A stretch of DNA of 64,000 bases from Lumnitzera littorea. Lineage: Eukaryota > Streptophyta > Magnoliopsida > Myrtales > Combretaceae. The position numbers and the translations under genes were made by a program. Positions 25,920 through 36,937 of this stretch are shown piece by piece; the stretch's first letter is position 1; the number at the start of each line of letters is the position of its first letter. The stretch lies in contig JAMXBB010000010.1 in the NCBI GenBank assembly GCA_024138015.1, positions 53,418,011 to 53,482,010 of the forward strand, written 5' to 3'. Under the pieces are notes generated by a model. That model did no database searches. It saw nothing but the letters and a program-made list of their open reading frames with translations, and was not told where the DNA came from.

Positions 25920-26961
25920 GGGGTAAATAGTTTGATTCAACAACCCATTCAATTTGTTGTTTGGAAAATACATTTCGAGATTAATGCTCTGCTGGGGAAC
26001 TCATGTTTACTTTTGAAAAACTTTCTCAGGCACTGGCACAAAAGCATCGGAGATTTATGATATATGTGCATGCCAAGGGAATGATAGTTGATGATGAGTA
26101 CGTGCTCATGGGATCTGCCAATATTAATCAAAGATCTTTAGATGGTTCCAGGGACACGGAAATTGCCATGGGAGCTTATCAACCAAATTATACCTGGGCA
26201 GGGAAGGGGAGCCATCCACATGGACAGGTGAATATATCACTATGCTTTCGGTAACCCAACCAAATTAATAGCAGACTAAAAGTAGAATCGGGTCAGTAAC
26301 TCGAAAAGGTTGTCCAGTGGTACTATCGACCTATAGTTGCTAATTTTACGTTATCGTTCTTTAGGTAGTATAGAATCAAGGTGTAGTAGGTGAAAGAAAG
26401 CCTGCATTAAAAAAGATAGAACCATTGTGATGTGGCCCTTTTACTTGGCAAGTTGAATCTTAGCACTAGTCGTTTGACAGGTCAAAAGATGCCAATGAGG
26501 GGTCCTGTGAAATTATTTCTTTCTACCCATGTAGCATATCCTGTTTAACTACTTCACTAACTTGAATGCTAATACCAGCCAGAAGCATATTCCTTGGCAG
26601 GCTGCTTTCAATCAACCAGATTGACCATAAGGATGGTGATTTTATGCAATTGTCACTGCAGGTATACGGTTACCGGATGTCTCTTTGGGCAGAGCACCTA
26701 GGATATCTCGAAGATAGTTTCAGGGAACCGCAAAGCCTTGAGTGTATGAAGAGAGTGAACAAGATTGCAAAACGCAACTGGAGCAGCTATGTCGCTGAAG
26801 AGAATAAGCAGGAGGAGATGAGAGGACATCTGATGCAATATCCGGTGCATGTTGGCAGGGACGGAAAAGTGAATCCATTGCCTGGTCATGAAACATTCCC
26901 TGATGTGGGTGGAAAAATCCTTGGCTCACCCTCTAGTCTTCCTGATGCTCTCACCACTTAG
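15405..26961 (+). CDS. PLDDELTA: Phospholipase D delta, C2-type, ten coding exons
   Basis: Hydrolyses membrane phospholipids to phosphatidic acid; plant PLD delta acts at the plasma membrane in drought, freezing, H2O2 and ABA responses. Exons: 15405-16361, 16695-16811, 16993-17187, 17627-17902, 18080-18148, 18486-18633, 19589-19737, 20371-20544, 26030-26227 and 26662-26961. All introns are GT-AG and the frame closes to 860 residues, close to the usual length. The C2 domain is about residues 23-165, with likely calcium ligands D81, D108, D128 and D130. HKD motif 1 is HQKCVLVD (H367, K369, D374); HKD motif 2 is HAKGMIVD (H709, K711, D716). IENQYF lies in exon 6. The C-terminal LPDALTT and the segment YLNFYCLGKRE favour delta over beta or gamma. 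Intron 8 is 5.5 kb because of inserted transposons, but both flanking splice sites look intact. Catalytic residues are all present. Confidence 0.93.
20649..20820. mobile_element. SINE-like 138-bp insert with perfect 17-bp target duplication (PLD delta intron 8)
   Basis: The 17-mer TGGTACCAGTCTTTACA occurs at 20649-20665 and again at 20804-20820, perfectly and with different neighbours. Between them lie 138 bases beginning TGGTATCGGAGC, then GGTCCTGGGTTTAAACCC, which resembles a tRNA-type B box, and ending in a G-rich stretch. Long perfect target duplications around a short tRNA-like insert are typical of SINE retroposition. There is no A- or T-tail; the distal end is G-rich instead. Orientation is presumed + from the B-box-like word. 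The duplication is directly visible; the SINE label is inferred. Confidence 0.6.
20757..20801 (+). other. G-rich tract with G-quadruplex potential
   Basis: At least five runs of three or more G occur within 45 bases, separated by one to six bases, including GGGGGGGAGGG and TTGGGGTTGGG. This meets the usual pattern for a DNA or RNA quadruplex on the + strand, which is the sense strand of PLD delta intron 8. It is part of the SINE-like insert. Whether it forms or affects splicing is unknown. Confidence 0.5.
21040..22340 (-). pseudogene. Ty1/copia element 5' end: PBS-like site, leader and broken gag (in PLD delta intron 8)
   Basis: On the minus strand a PBS-like word TGGTATAAGAGCCAT (about 22322-22338) is followed by an untranslated leader and an ATG at 21955. 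The first 126 codons match the N-terminal copia gag domain: HKLNSGNFHEWHQSVKIVI, later PKIGGLSLF and AKEIWDM. Further gag pieces follow in shifted frames to about 21050, including FLHGLNNELDEVRGRLLG. Frame breaks show it is dead. It lies antisense to PLD delta. There is no downstream pol in this orientation, so it is a truncated 5' piece. Confidence 0.7.
22381..22790 (-). pseudogene. Copia gag zinc knuckle and protease fragment (in PLD delta intron 8)
   Basis: The minus strand encodes CKFCNQLSHLALYC, a perfect CX2CX4HX4C knuckle, and then, after a frame change, LGATHHMTPNAG, which resembles the copia protease active site (usually D-S/T-G-A-T-H-H; here the first Asp and the Ser/Thr are changed). 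In a normal element these lie after the N-terminal gag. Here they lie upstream of the PBS and gag described at 21040-22340, so two copia pieces are joined in an abnormal order. Confidence 0.65.
23740..25170 (+). pseudogene. Decayed Ty3/gypsy RNase H-integrase remnant (in PLD delta intron 8)
   Basis: Motifs in the order of a gypsy pol can be read through several frames. RNase H start: SDASDTGMGAVFQ (about 23750) and AIRHWRAYL (about 23885). Integrase core: VIVDGFSKYAHFVPIS (about 24560) and FKLHGLPETIISD (about 24655). Distal integrase: WAEYCYNMGYHSTLK (about 24880) and LEVGDLVLEKLQPYRQ (about 25110). These fit a chromovirus-type gypsy element. Many stops and shifts make it a pseudogene. No LTRs were found, so it is a fragment on the same strand as PLD delta. 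Confidence 0.75.
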
Positions 26962-27915
26962 AATATTTATCATTCTTCACCCAACAGTAGCTCAAGTCAT
27001 CTTCACAGGATTCAATACATATTTACCATTTCTCTTAAAAAAAAAAAAACATAAATACAAACAAGATAAAATTAATTACATAATTACTAATATAAAATCA
27101 CAACATTATAATTTATAAGAAAATCGCTTTCACAAACTGTAATTTAATGAATTGGGCATTTAATAGATATGATTTTAATACCTTATTTATTATTTTTGTT
27201 TATTTAATAAAGAAAACAACGTTCTGCTTAAAGTTTTAGTATAGTATATAAGTCTATTTACATGTAATAAATTTGACGTTGATATAAAATCAAAATTATA
27301 TTTACTAAATGAGATTTTACCGTGACATTTGTGTAATATTTATTAATTTTTATTATAAACATGCAAATTTCTCCATCTTTATGTGTAAAATATGTTGGGT
27401 TTTATTCTAAAATTTTAAGAGCAACAAGCTAAAAAGTTCATCATGATGTGAGCACAATGATTTATGAATTGTGTCTTAATAGACATTCCGCGAATGTTCA
27501 GCTATTAACATAACCATAATATGATTTTCGACAAGAAAACTTGAGGATGATTATTACTTTAAAGAAGTGATATTAAAATGTAAATTGCCTCAAATAACAT
27601 TAGTGAAGTTTGATTTAATATTCTCGATTTAGAGGGGCTAAAGTAGGCTTGTTTAATGATTGAAAAAGAAAAGAACATGACAAAGTTGCAATTAAACATT
27701 CGTAATAAATTGAGAAAAACATAATAGACCGAGGAAAATTATCCATCAAACTGCGTAAAACCCTTACGATCTCATCAACTTAATCATCAATTTGCTCAAA
27801 TTAGGAAATTGAATCCAAAACGGAGTTGACAGGTTTTTCCACTCAAGATTGATTATAGGTGTATCCGATTGGAAATTCTTTTATATATTATTATTGTAGA
27901 CTAGGAAACATCAAC
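26962..27915. other. Intergenic spacer: PLD delta 3' flank to tRNA
   Basis: This includes the presumed 3' UTR of PLD delta, with an A-run at about 27038-27050 and AATAAA-like words nearby. The remainder is AT-rich and shows no gene or recognisable repeat. Confidence 0.6.
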
Positions 27916-27989
27916 GACCGCATAGCGCAGTGGATTAGCGCGTCTGACTTCGGATCAGAAGGTCGTGGGTTCGACTCCCACTGTGGTCG
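27916..27989 (+). tRNA. tRNA-Arg (anticodon TCG)
   Basis: This 74-base sequence folds as a standard cytosolic tRNA. The acceptor arm GACCGCA pairs with TGTGGTC (one G-T pair), with G as the discriminator base. The anticodon stem TCTGA/TCAGA encloses the loop CTTCGGA, giving anticodon TCG, which reads CGA as Arg. The T arm contains GGTTCGACTCC, a good B box, and the D arm contains TAGCGCAGTGGA, an A box. There is no intron. Just upstream is a CAA triplet (27912-27914) and, about 30 bases upstream, TATATATTATT, both typical of plant Pol III tRNA promoters. A T-run terminator is weak nearby (TTT at 27996; the first longer T-run is near 28027). Confidence 0.95.
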
Positions 27990-28904
27990 AACTTCTTTAA
28001 TCTTTCATGTGCTGGCCGAGTTAGGCTTTTTGAGTTTCGACTGGATTATATAGTCCATATTAGAGTAGGGCACACCTCCGTTTGGGAAAAATTCCATTTA
28101 AAAACCTAACAAAGCCACGTTTTTACGTTTAATGTTTCATTTAGATCAAATTGGGGAGGCAACACGTAATTTTAATGTATTTATTGTTGATATCTTCTAT
28201 CTAAGATTATATAATTTTTATGTATTTAAAATTTACCTTAATGGTAAATGTACATCCTTTCTTTTATAACTATCACATAATAGGAGAGTACATGGTACGA
28301 TTTTCAGCCAAGTTGAACCAAACCATACCTATTTTGATTATTTTAAAGTCTCAAACCAAACTATATATTTTTTGAAAAAAAATAATCAAATGTAATTTTA
28401 TTCGTTTGAAACAATAAAATTTTAGAAGAAAAATATGGTTTTCTTGCTACTGCACTTGAGCTTTGTTATTCCATGACTCATAAGCTCATCAATGAAAATA
28501 ACGCGCACAAGTCTCATGAATCATTTGCTAGTTCTATTGCTAGTGGTAGCTCAATAGGAGAAAAATGTCAATTTGCCTTTTCTGGGTAAACTAATTCTTT
28601 AAATAGGGTTTGGCTAAAACTAATCACTAAAACTTGCAAAATCGCATTTATTAAGTGCAATTTAGGCTTTCTCACTTTCCAACTCTGATTGGATGAAAAA
28701 TGCAAAGAAAATGCTTGTGTGGAGAGTGATTTAGAAATCACATGTTTGAAATGCAAGTTTGTAATTCATATTCCTGAATTGCTATTTACAAATCGCATTT
28801 CCTAGCTACGATCTCCATAGCAACAGCTCCCCGAATTGCATAACGGCACCTGTAGAGTAAATACAAATAGCATCAACCTAGAAGATAGTTAGAGCAAAAA
28901 GTAA
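27990..28904. other. Spacer between the tRNA and the MULE region, no gene seen
   Basis: No coding frame was recognised. Somewhere in this span the left end of the Mutator-like element may lie, but no terminal inverted repeat could be paired with the right side. About 28560-28800 contains repeated words such as AAATCGCATTT that may belong to the transposon. Confidence 0.5.
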
Positions 28905-29130
28905 AACTCTAACTCCAAACACAATCAAAACCCGAACTTTAGTTACAAGCTTAAAACCAAACTCAAAGCTCAATTGCAAAGCTACACTCAAAATGCAAAT
29001 AGTGACTTCAAACCCACTAGCTAATCCCAACCTCGAACTCCCAATTCCAAACCCAACCTCCAATCACATCTCCAAACGCGAACTCTAAATCCAATCCCTA
29101 AGTACAAACTCCGTTCAAAGTAAGCCCAAA
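28905..29130. repeat. Strand-biased imperfect short repeat (CCAAACCCAA-like)
   Basis: The + strand is almost free of G and is built from variants of AACTCCAAACCCAATC, many times over about 225 bases. On the minus strand it reads as GT-rich TTTGGGTTGG-like words. Copies are too diverged to give one period. It lies next to the plant-mobile-domain ORF of the MULE and may be subterminal repeat of that element; that link is inferred from position. Confidence 0.5.
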
Positions 29131-29339
29131 CACATCATAACTCTATACTTTGAATTTCATTCCATAACGAAGTTGATAAGTAAATGAGACAAAATTGCTT
29201 GAAGTAAGGAAACAAGTAACAATATATTAATACCAATGTCATATACATACAAGTGCAATAGCTAAAATGTTTTGTTGTAGTTCTAAGTTAAGTACAAAAT
29301 AAACAAATCTAAACTAGATATATGAAGTCACCCTAACCC

Positions 29340-30780
29340 CTATGTTGGGTCCTTTAGTAGTGGAATCGGCCATACTGGGTGCAACTTTATCCTACATGAG
29401 CAGATGTGTTAGGTCCCTCATCCTATGTAATGTGTTGTGAATCCACCTAGGTGATGCCTCCACACTAAACTTTGCTGGATGTTTCTGAAAGTAAGGGGCA
29501 TCTAGAGTGACTATGGAGCTGGAAGCCAGATTAGTGGTAAGTGTGAAAAACGAAGTCAAATCCGATCTTGGCTGAGATGAGACAACAGTGAATGGATCCT
29601 CATGCCATGGGGATTGGTGCTGTACTGGAGAGTAGTGCTCCTCAAGTTGCTCCTAAGGAGCAAATGGAGACTGATCTACAGGTAGGGATTTAGACTTTTC
29701 TGGAGGTGAATCATGGCAATAACCCTGGCCACGACTATGGCTACGTCCTCTACCTCAAGTTAAACAGGTTGGAAGATTTAGCGGCTCCTCTTATTAACCT
29801 TACAAGAACAGTGTCATACCTCTATATCTGATGAGCAGATGTTTTGTGCAAACTATGTAATCTCACATACTTCTTGTTAGATGTATACCAAGTAGGTAAT
29901 GTAATCCATTGCATCTGCCTGCAAGGAAAAGATAGACATCTAATGTTACTTCACCAAAAACAAACACCATGACATACTAAAAAGTAAGAACTCAGAGCAT
30001 AAGACTTACTGACGCACCCAGCATTGCTCCCACATGTTCGATGTGGTGCCTCATGACACCGTAACACCATGGAAAGTATTGAGGCATAACATTGCTTGGG
30101 AATTGATCATCATACCATACTTGAACAATAGAAAACCATCGCTCCTCCCAAGCATGGAGCCAAGCCACGTGATGCCTCATCCAATTCTCCTTTGTCTTGC
30201 CTCAAAGATCAATCTTGTAAAGCATGTCCAATGTATTTGGATCCTCTAAGATCCCCTGCATCCCACTAAATTGCCTCATCACCCTATCTAGAAGGTGATA
30301 ATGCCTCTTGAAAGCTGATAGAGTAAGGCATCCATACAACTTGTAAGTCCAAGTGTTCAAGATGTAAGTATCTCATGTGAAGGAATCATAAAGATGTGAT
30401 GCAAACAACATCACGTACCTACTTAAGAGTCTGTTAATACAGAGTGTCCAGGTATTAACCTATTATATGTATTGGAATCTCTATGATGATGACTTTACAT
30501 GCCAAAGGCATGCTAGTGGGACCTCATCTAGAACTCTGTATGCCAACATCGTACTAGTGCTCCCATCGGTGTAAAGAAGCCTCCTTCTTGCAACAAACGA
30601 GTGGCTGATCATTGTGAAAGAAAAGGCAATTGCATATTGTCAGTACATCATAATCGACTGCCTTAGCTTGAGAAGTAATTGGGTAAGATAGCTTCACCAC
30701 CAACATGTCTAGCTTAAACCGCATTAGATTAATGTGTGTCTTGTAATCTCAACAATGACCTATTTGATGGGCCCTGGATC
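29340..30780 (-). pseudogene. Plant mobile domain (PMD) ORF remnant associated with the MULE
   Basis: The minus strand gives, at about 30310-30120, LLDRVMRQFSGMQGILEDPN followed by LRGKTKENWMRHHVAWLHAW, matching the C-terminal part of plant mobile domain proteins. A basic and Ser/Pro-rich tail with RGRSHSRGQG follows at about 29760. Stops interrupt the frame in several places. PMD ORFs are known cargo or partners of plant MULEs, and this one lies directly downstream of the transposase on the same strand. The host PMD genes (MAIL family) are an alternative source, but position favours the transposon. Confidence 0.65.
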
Positions 30781-30939
30781 CATCTGCAAAAATAAACACT
30801 AAAGTCTAAGAGGAGGCATTAATGAGGTAAATATGATAAAAAATATTAGTTAAGTAACATTAAGTAAACATTCGTAATGTAAAAGTATTAAGACAACTTA
30901 TTAAACCTCCTATCTTCCTTTATTCGGGGCAACTTCTCC

Positions 30940-31661
30940 CATTATGACCCTTTTTCCTATAATAACCACAGTTGTTCTTTGTTGGTGGCTCTCTAAGGTC
31001 CATTTTATTGTGATAGCACTTCGAATATAGTTAGCCCTTAGTTCGGGCCATTCCATAGTTAGGATGAATCATAGGTATGTCTACATCAGGCTAAGTACGA
31101 GTGTCCTTAAGAGATTGGAAGCCACTACGATAGACAACCTATTGGAGTTCTTAGTAATACCATTTAGCTACCTTTCTAACACCGTCTACTTCATAATGTG
31201 CCAAAGTAACCCAATTTTGTGAACATAGTATACAATAAGTCTGCTACTTGCCACATGTGCACGTGTCCAACACTCTGTTCACTATGTGTCTATTCCCACC
31301 CTTTTAGCCATAACCTATCCTTCTCTTACATGTCTGGACCTTGCATATGCCATTCATCTTGTCAAGTGTTATGACTGTATGCCGAGATGCCAACTATTGC
31401 TATCCCATAATCTTCTCATTAGCCCTTGGAGTAAACACTTCTCCCTTGCCATTGGCTTTCGCTGCCTTATCATGATGTATTTGGAAATACCTCATGCAGT
31501 TGTACAAAATTTCTAAGATTAAAGTTGCCACTAGTAAATACCTTAAGTTCTTTAACACAACATTGTAACTTTTACTGAGGTTCATGGTCATGAAACCATA
31601 CCCGATACCACCATTAAACGCTTTTGTTTACCTTTCTTTAGGGATCTTTGCAAACCAATTT
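30940..31661 (-). pseudogene. MULE transposase C-terminal part, split by LTR element A
   Basis: Reading on the minus strand from 31661: a degenerate segment SKSYNVVLKNLRYL ... RYFQIHHDKA ... FTPRANEKI, typical of the region after the MULE catalytic core; then a degenerate SWIM zinc finger with TCTCGK and CSQ (about 31265-31215); then a CCHC-like knuckle, CGYYRKKGHNGRSCP, near 30970-30930 in which the second Cys is Tyr. Multiple stops and shifts are present. The N-terminal part continues beyond the inserted retroelement at 53193. Confidence 0.7.
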
Positions 31662-32554
31662 TGATAAGCTACGCTAGAAGCAAACAAGCGTGATTGTATT
31701 AGGGCAGGTCCAAGCCTGTAGAAAGCTTGAAACGAAGGGTGAGAAATGTACAAAAACAATGAAGTAAACAAACAAAAACCTATAAATGATTATAAGAATA
31801 TGATGCACTAAGGAAAGTCCACAGACTCATAAAACTAGCTCGATATGATGTATAAGCAGCTCAGTGAGGTCACTGGTTACTTAACCTTGCTTAAGGATTA
31901 AGATAAGAGTAAAGAAAGAAGCAAGTACAGTAGCTTACAAGGAGTAGTATGTATTTGATATATGGATTTTAATTCTAGCGGCTGCATATTACAAGGGTAT
32001 TTATACCTGAAATGTTAGGGTAACCTACCTAAAATGAAAAAGACGAAAATGGTATTGTCTAAACAAAGTAATGTACAAAGTGTAATAAAGGGTGCAAATG
32101 AAAAATCAAAGAAATGAGTGATTAGTGCAACAAATCCTTTCATGTGGGGAGGCTTGATACGTGGCAGATGCCCATTAAGGCACTCTTGGTAGAAACAGAC
32201 AAAGTTGTATGATCAAGTTAGAGGTTACTAAGCAAACTTGATAGTTCTTCCGAAGAGATGTTGGCTTGGATGCGTTTCGAGGTTCTCGATACAAGTACTG
32301 TCGAGCTAATGGCCGGCACAAGTAGAGTAAAGTAGTCAGTAGGGCTGGCCAAGTAGTAAGGGGAATATGAGTCAAGTCAGCATCCAATGGTTGACAGAAC
32401 TGAAACAGCTCAGCTTGGCATGTGAAGTTGTTTGACAGTGAGGATTAGCTTGGCCTCGGCTAGAGATGGTTGGAACGAGAGAATCTACTTGGTCATTCCT
32501 TTAAGCCCTTGAGCTTGAGTTGAGGTCAATGGTCCAATTGTCTGATTCTAGTCA
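31662..32554 (-). repeat. 3' LTR of element A (893 bp)
   Basis: It runs from TGATAAGC to GATTCTAGTCA on the + strand. It aligns along its length with 41595-42167 plus 52951-53192, for example GTAACCTACCTAAAATGAAA and TACAAGGGTATTTATACCT in both. The adjoining TCTCCTCCGGG (32555-32565) is, on the minus strand, a purine-rich tract directly upstream of the LTR, as a polypurine primer should be. Confidence 0.85.
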
Positions 32555-32579
32555 TCTCCTCCGGGTTGATTTAGATTTG

Positions 32580-35500
32580 GGATCAAATTTGGTTGGTCTG
32601 CACTCAATTTTCCTTTAGGTCAATAAGGAATCAAGTTGGTAATATTGAAAGCATTAGAAACTTCATAGTCTTTAGGTAATTTTAGTCGATAGGCATTGTC
32701 ATTGATCCTCTATAGTACTCTGAAAGGGCCCTTAGCTTAGGTAGACAATTTATTTTTCTCTTGCTTGGGAACCTCTCCTTTCTTAAGTGTATCCATACTA
32801 ATTCGCTAGGTTAAAACTGTATTATCTTCCATCTTTTACTCTCCTCGCTCAACTTCTTGGCAACTCAATCAATCTACCAGGCAACCTTTTAATAGATCTT
32901 CTGAATAAACTGTGCTCAGGTTCTTGCTTCAGGGTCTTCTTACTTGTAATGGGTGTTGGAGTATAATCAAAGGGTAGCTCTAAGTTGAAGGCATAGATGA
33001 TTTCAAAGGGTGTTTGTTTGGTGGTGCTATATACTATGCAAGTGTAAGCAAATTCTACCACAGGCAAACAAACATCCTAATCAATTACATTCTTCCCCAT
33101 TGTAGCTTAGAGTAATGATCCTAAAGTGTAGTTGACTACCTCCATTTGGCCATTAGTTTGAGGATGACAAGAAGTGATGAAGAACAATTTAGTCCCCATA
33201 TGATGCAAAATAGTCCTCCAGAAATGGCTTAGAAACTTTATATCCCAATTTGATACCATACTCCTTAGTATGTCGTGCAAACAGACAATCTCCTACAAAA
33301 GGATAAAAGTAATAGCCGGATCATTGTTAGTTTTTAAGTAGGGCATAAAGTGTATCATTTTGTTGAACCTATCCACGATGACTATTACTGCATCTTTACC
33401 TTGGGTAGTTTGTGGTAATTTGATGATGAAATCCATGCTCACCTTAGACTAAGGCTTGGTTAGAAAGGTAAAGGCATTGCTTTCTTTTGTTTGGCTCAGC
33501 AATTGGCCCTCTTACAAGTAGCACAATTCTTAACAATCCATTACACATGCCATCTCATCTTAGGCTAAAACAATCTCCCATTTAATAATTCACATGTCCT
33601 ATTGCTCTAAAATGTCTAGAGAGTCTTCTACTATGAGCTTTTCTCACTAACTACTCTCACAAAACAGGTTGGCACACATAACTTGCCACCTCAAAACAAG
33701 TATCCATCCTCCACATGATAATCATCTATTGTTCTTCCCTCTATACAATGTGATGCATCTTTGGGTCGTACATATAGAGGTGACTGTAAACCCTAGAAAA
33801 AACAGTAGTTGAACCTTAGGTAATCCTACTAGGCTCTCTGTAGGGTCATGACAGTGACACTACAACTAATCAAAATAGAAAAGGGAAACCAAAAGGGTAA
33901 GCAAATCTGGATGGTTATCAACTGGATATGACGCACTGGCTGATCTTATTCAACCTAATCCTAACACTCGATATGACCCACAAATGTAGTACTAGGATCG
34001 CTCATTACTAACTCTTGCTAAAGGAGCTAGATAAGAGCTAAAAAATAAGAGAGAAGACACTACTTAGTGCTCTCAAAAGAGTAATATTTGTATTCAATAA
34101 TGAAGAGTGATGATTGCTGCGTATAAGTAAGTAGGGGTTTATATATTAGCCTCACTAGGGTTACAATACGTACATGGAAAAGATAAAAGAGTAATTTACA
34201 AAGAGGATACATAAGACATGCTAAAAAGGGTAAAAAAGACAAAGAATATCTCGTGCAAAAAAGTAAAGAATCCTTATGGAATGTGGTGCCAGAAGACACG
34301 TGTCAAGAGGTGACTTAGGGCTTGTAGTGCGGCTAACTCTGTTAAAGTGAATTCTTACGTAGCTTGGCCGTTGCAAAATCCAGTTGGGAAGGGCTCAAAA
34401 GAAAGTCAATTATCAGATACTCGGCATTAAGTTGCTTGGCAGCTTAGCTCACTTGGTAATGGGGTCCTCTCTTCTTAGTAATTCTCGAGTTAGGATGCGT
34501 CGACTAAGTCTTGATATTCCTCTTGCTCAACTTTTGATGATTGGTCTGGGGAGTTGATTCCTATCACACCATCCAAATATATGACCAAAATGGAGGTTTT
34601 CAGGATATTGCTTTTTAATGCTCGTAGATCTTAAGAGTTTCGTCAGTAATTCAGTAAGAAGAATATTCGCCTTGACAAGGCATCGGTGACTACATTGGTC
34701 TTACCTTGTTTGTACTTGATCATAAAGTTGAATCCTTCTAGGAATTCACCCTATCATGCTTGCCTTTTTAATAACTTGGTTTGACTTCTGAGGAGCCTTG
34801 AGGACTCATGATCTGTATAAATAACAAACTCCATCGATAGTAGATAATGTTGCCATACATGGAGTGCTCGGATAAGAGCTAGAAATTCTTGGTCCATTAT
34901 GAAGTAGTTCAACTGAGGTCCTTTCAGCCTTTTTGTATCAAGACAACGCCTATGCCAACACTAAATGCATCACACTCAAGTTCAAAAATCTTCTCAAAGT
35001 TAGGTAAAGCCAATATAGGTGTAGAGGTCAATCTTTCCTTAATCTTAGTAAAGCTTCTCTCTTCTTTCTCTCCTCACCTAAAATTTATGTTCTTTTTCGT
35101 CAGTTTAGTAAGGGGTGCAACAATGGTACTGAAACGTTGATGAATCATTGATAAAATGATACTAATCCATGGAAACTTCTCACCTTGGCACAACTGGTTG
35201 GGGTTGGCCACTCGATAATTTCTTGGATCTTCTCATCATCAACTCATAAGCCTCCTTCACCAACTACATATCCTAGAAAAACCACTTTCTCCTAGCAAAA
35301 ACAATGCTTTTTCATGTTACGAAATAGTCTTTCTACTCGAAGAACGTCAAAGATTTCTTAGAGATATTCAATATGGTTAGGCAGGTTAGTACTATATGTG
35401 AGGATGTTGTCAAAGTAGACAACACAAACTTCTTGATTAGATTTTTAAGAACATGATTCATCAACCTCATAAAAGTACTTAGGGTGTTTAATAGTCTAAA

Positions 35501-36937
35501 GGGCATGACCATCCACTTATACAGGTCATGTCGGGTCTTAAAAGAAGTTTTCTATTTGTCCCTTTATCTCATTCGAATCTGGTGGTATCCTAACTTTAGG
35601 TTGATCTTATTGAACACTCTCGTATCACTCAGTTCATCCAGTATGTTTTCTAGCCTCGGAATGGGGTACCTATACTTGATTGTGATCGTATTCATAACTC
35701 TATTATCCATACACATTTGCCAAGTATCATCCTTCTTTAGCATAAGTAATGTAGGTACAACACAAGGGCTAAGACTTTCTCTCATGTATCCTTTCCCTAA
35801 TGGTTTGTTGACTTGCCTTTAGAGCTCGGTAGCTTGCTTAGGATTTATCTAATAAGCAGGTTTGTTCGGTAGAGCGGTACTAAGTATCAACTTAATGCAG
35901 TGTTCAATGCCTTGAAAAGGGGATAAGCCCTTAGACAATTGCTCAGGAAACAGGTCGGCATATTTATCTAATAGCTCTTGGATCTCCTCAGGTGGCTCAG
36001 CTTGATCTTTTAATTCTAACAATCGCTTAACTAATGGGAAGGTTAGCACATTAGAAGTAACAGCTTATCAAAGCTCTGATTGGCTTAGAATTAGCACCTT
36101 CTTAGATCTTTGTGCTAACTTAATTTGCAGCTTGCTTACTTGACTTAGGGTCATTGGGTTCAAGGTGATTTTCCTCCCATCTTTCTCAAACACACATGTG
36201 TTCTTGAAACCATCATGAATGACCATTCGATCAAACAGCCATTGTTGGCTTAGCAATACATGTGATGCGTACATAGGTAGTACATCACAAAGAATTTCAT
36301 CAGAATAATTCCCGATTAAGATCAGCAACAATACTTGTTGAGTGACGTATAAGGCTCCTTTTTCATTTAACGAATGTGTCTTATATGGTCTCGGAAGTGA
36401 GATGGCCGACAGCTTGAGCTTCTTAACTAACTTGGTAGATGCTACATTAGTGCAACTCTCACTATCTACTATGAGTGTACATACTTGTTCATTTACCTTA
36501 TAGGTGATGTGAAACAAGTTCTCGCATTGCTCTTCCTCAATTGATGGTTCAATGCTCATTACTCGTTTGATAACTAAGGTCAGCTTGTCTAAATCCTTGA
36601 CAAACACATATTCCTCAACTAGCTTGTCATTAACCTTAACTTATTCCTCTAACTCTCTTTTCTCTTTAGGTTCCTCATCTATGTTGTCTACTTCAATCTT
36701 CGTGACATCTCCCTTAATGATCATAGTTCTTGTATTTGGATATTGGGCGGCCATGTACCCAAACCCTTGACACTTGAAATGCTTGATCTAGCTTATCTTC
36801 CTCCCAGATCCTTGTCCCTTCTCATAGGTTCTCTTTAGTAACTCTTGGTCAATAAGGCAACTCTTCAACTCAATCACTACCTTAGCTCTTTTGCGAGGGT
36901 CAGTGCTTTAGGGAGCTTGGCGATCGTTCTAAGTAGT
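32580..36937 (-). pseudogene. Element A protease-RT-RNase H-integrase remnant
   Basis: Motifs in order on the minus strand: degenerate zinc knuckle FKCQGFGYMAAQ (about 36785-36745); protease-like segment with SESCTNVASTKLV (usual D-G changed to S-E) in 36607-36068; a linker ending QGIEHCIKLIL (about 35900); RT start RESLSPCVVPTLLMLKKDD and KINLKLGYHQIRM (35785-35564); distal integrase with FAYTCIVYSTTKQTPFEIIY (33060-32990) and a GPF...DNAYRLKLP C-terminal motif near 32730-32660. Stops and frameshifts are frequent. A solo LTR interrupts between RNase H and the integrase zinc region. No chromodomain is visible after the C-terminal motif. Chromovirus-type assignment rests on gag and protease resemblance. 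Confidence 0.7.
33781..34566 (-). repeat. Probable solo LTR inserted in element A pol
   Basis: This 786-bp non-coding block begins TGACTGTAAACCC and ends GATTCCTATCA, so it has TG...CA ends. It separates RNase H and integrase zinc-region remnants of element A that should be adjacent. Its right end resembles the LTR ends of A (GATTCCCATCA), suggesting a related family. No 5-bp target duplication is seen (AGAGG against CACCA), so boundaries or age are uncertain. Confidence 0.45.
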
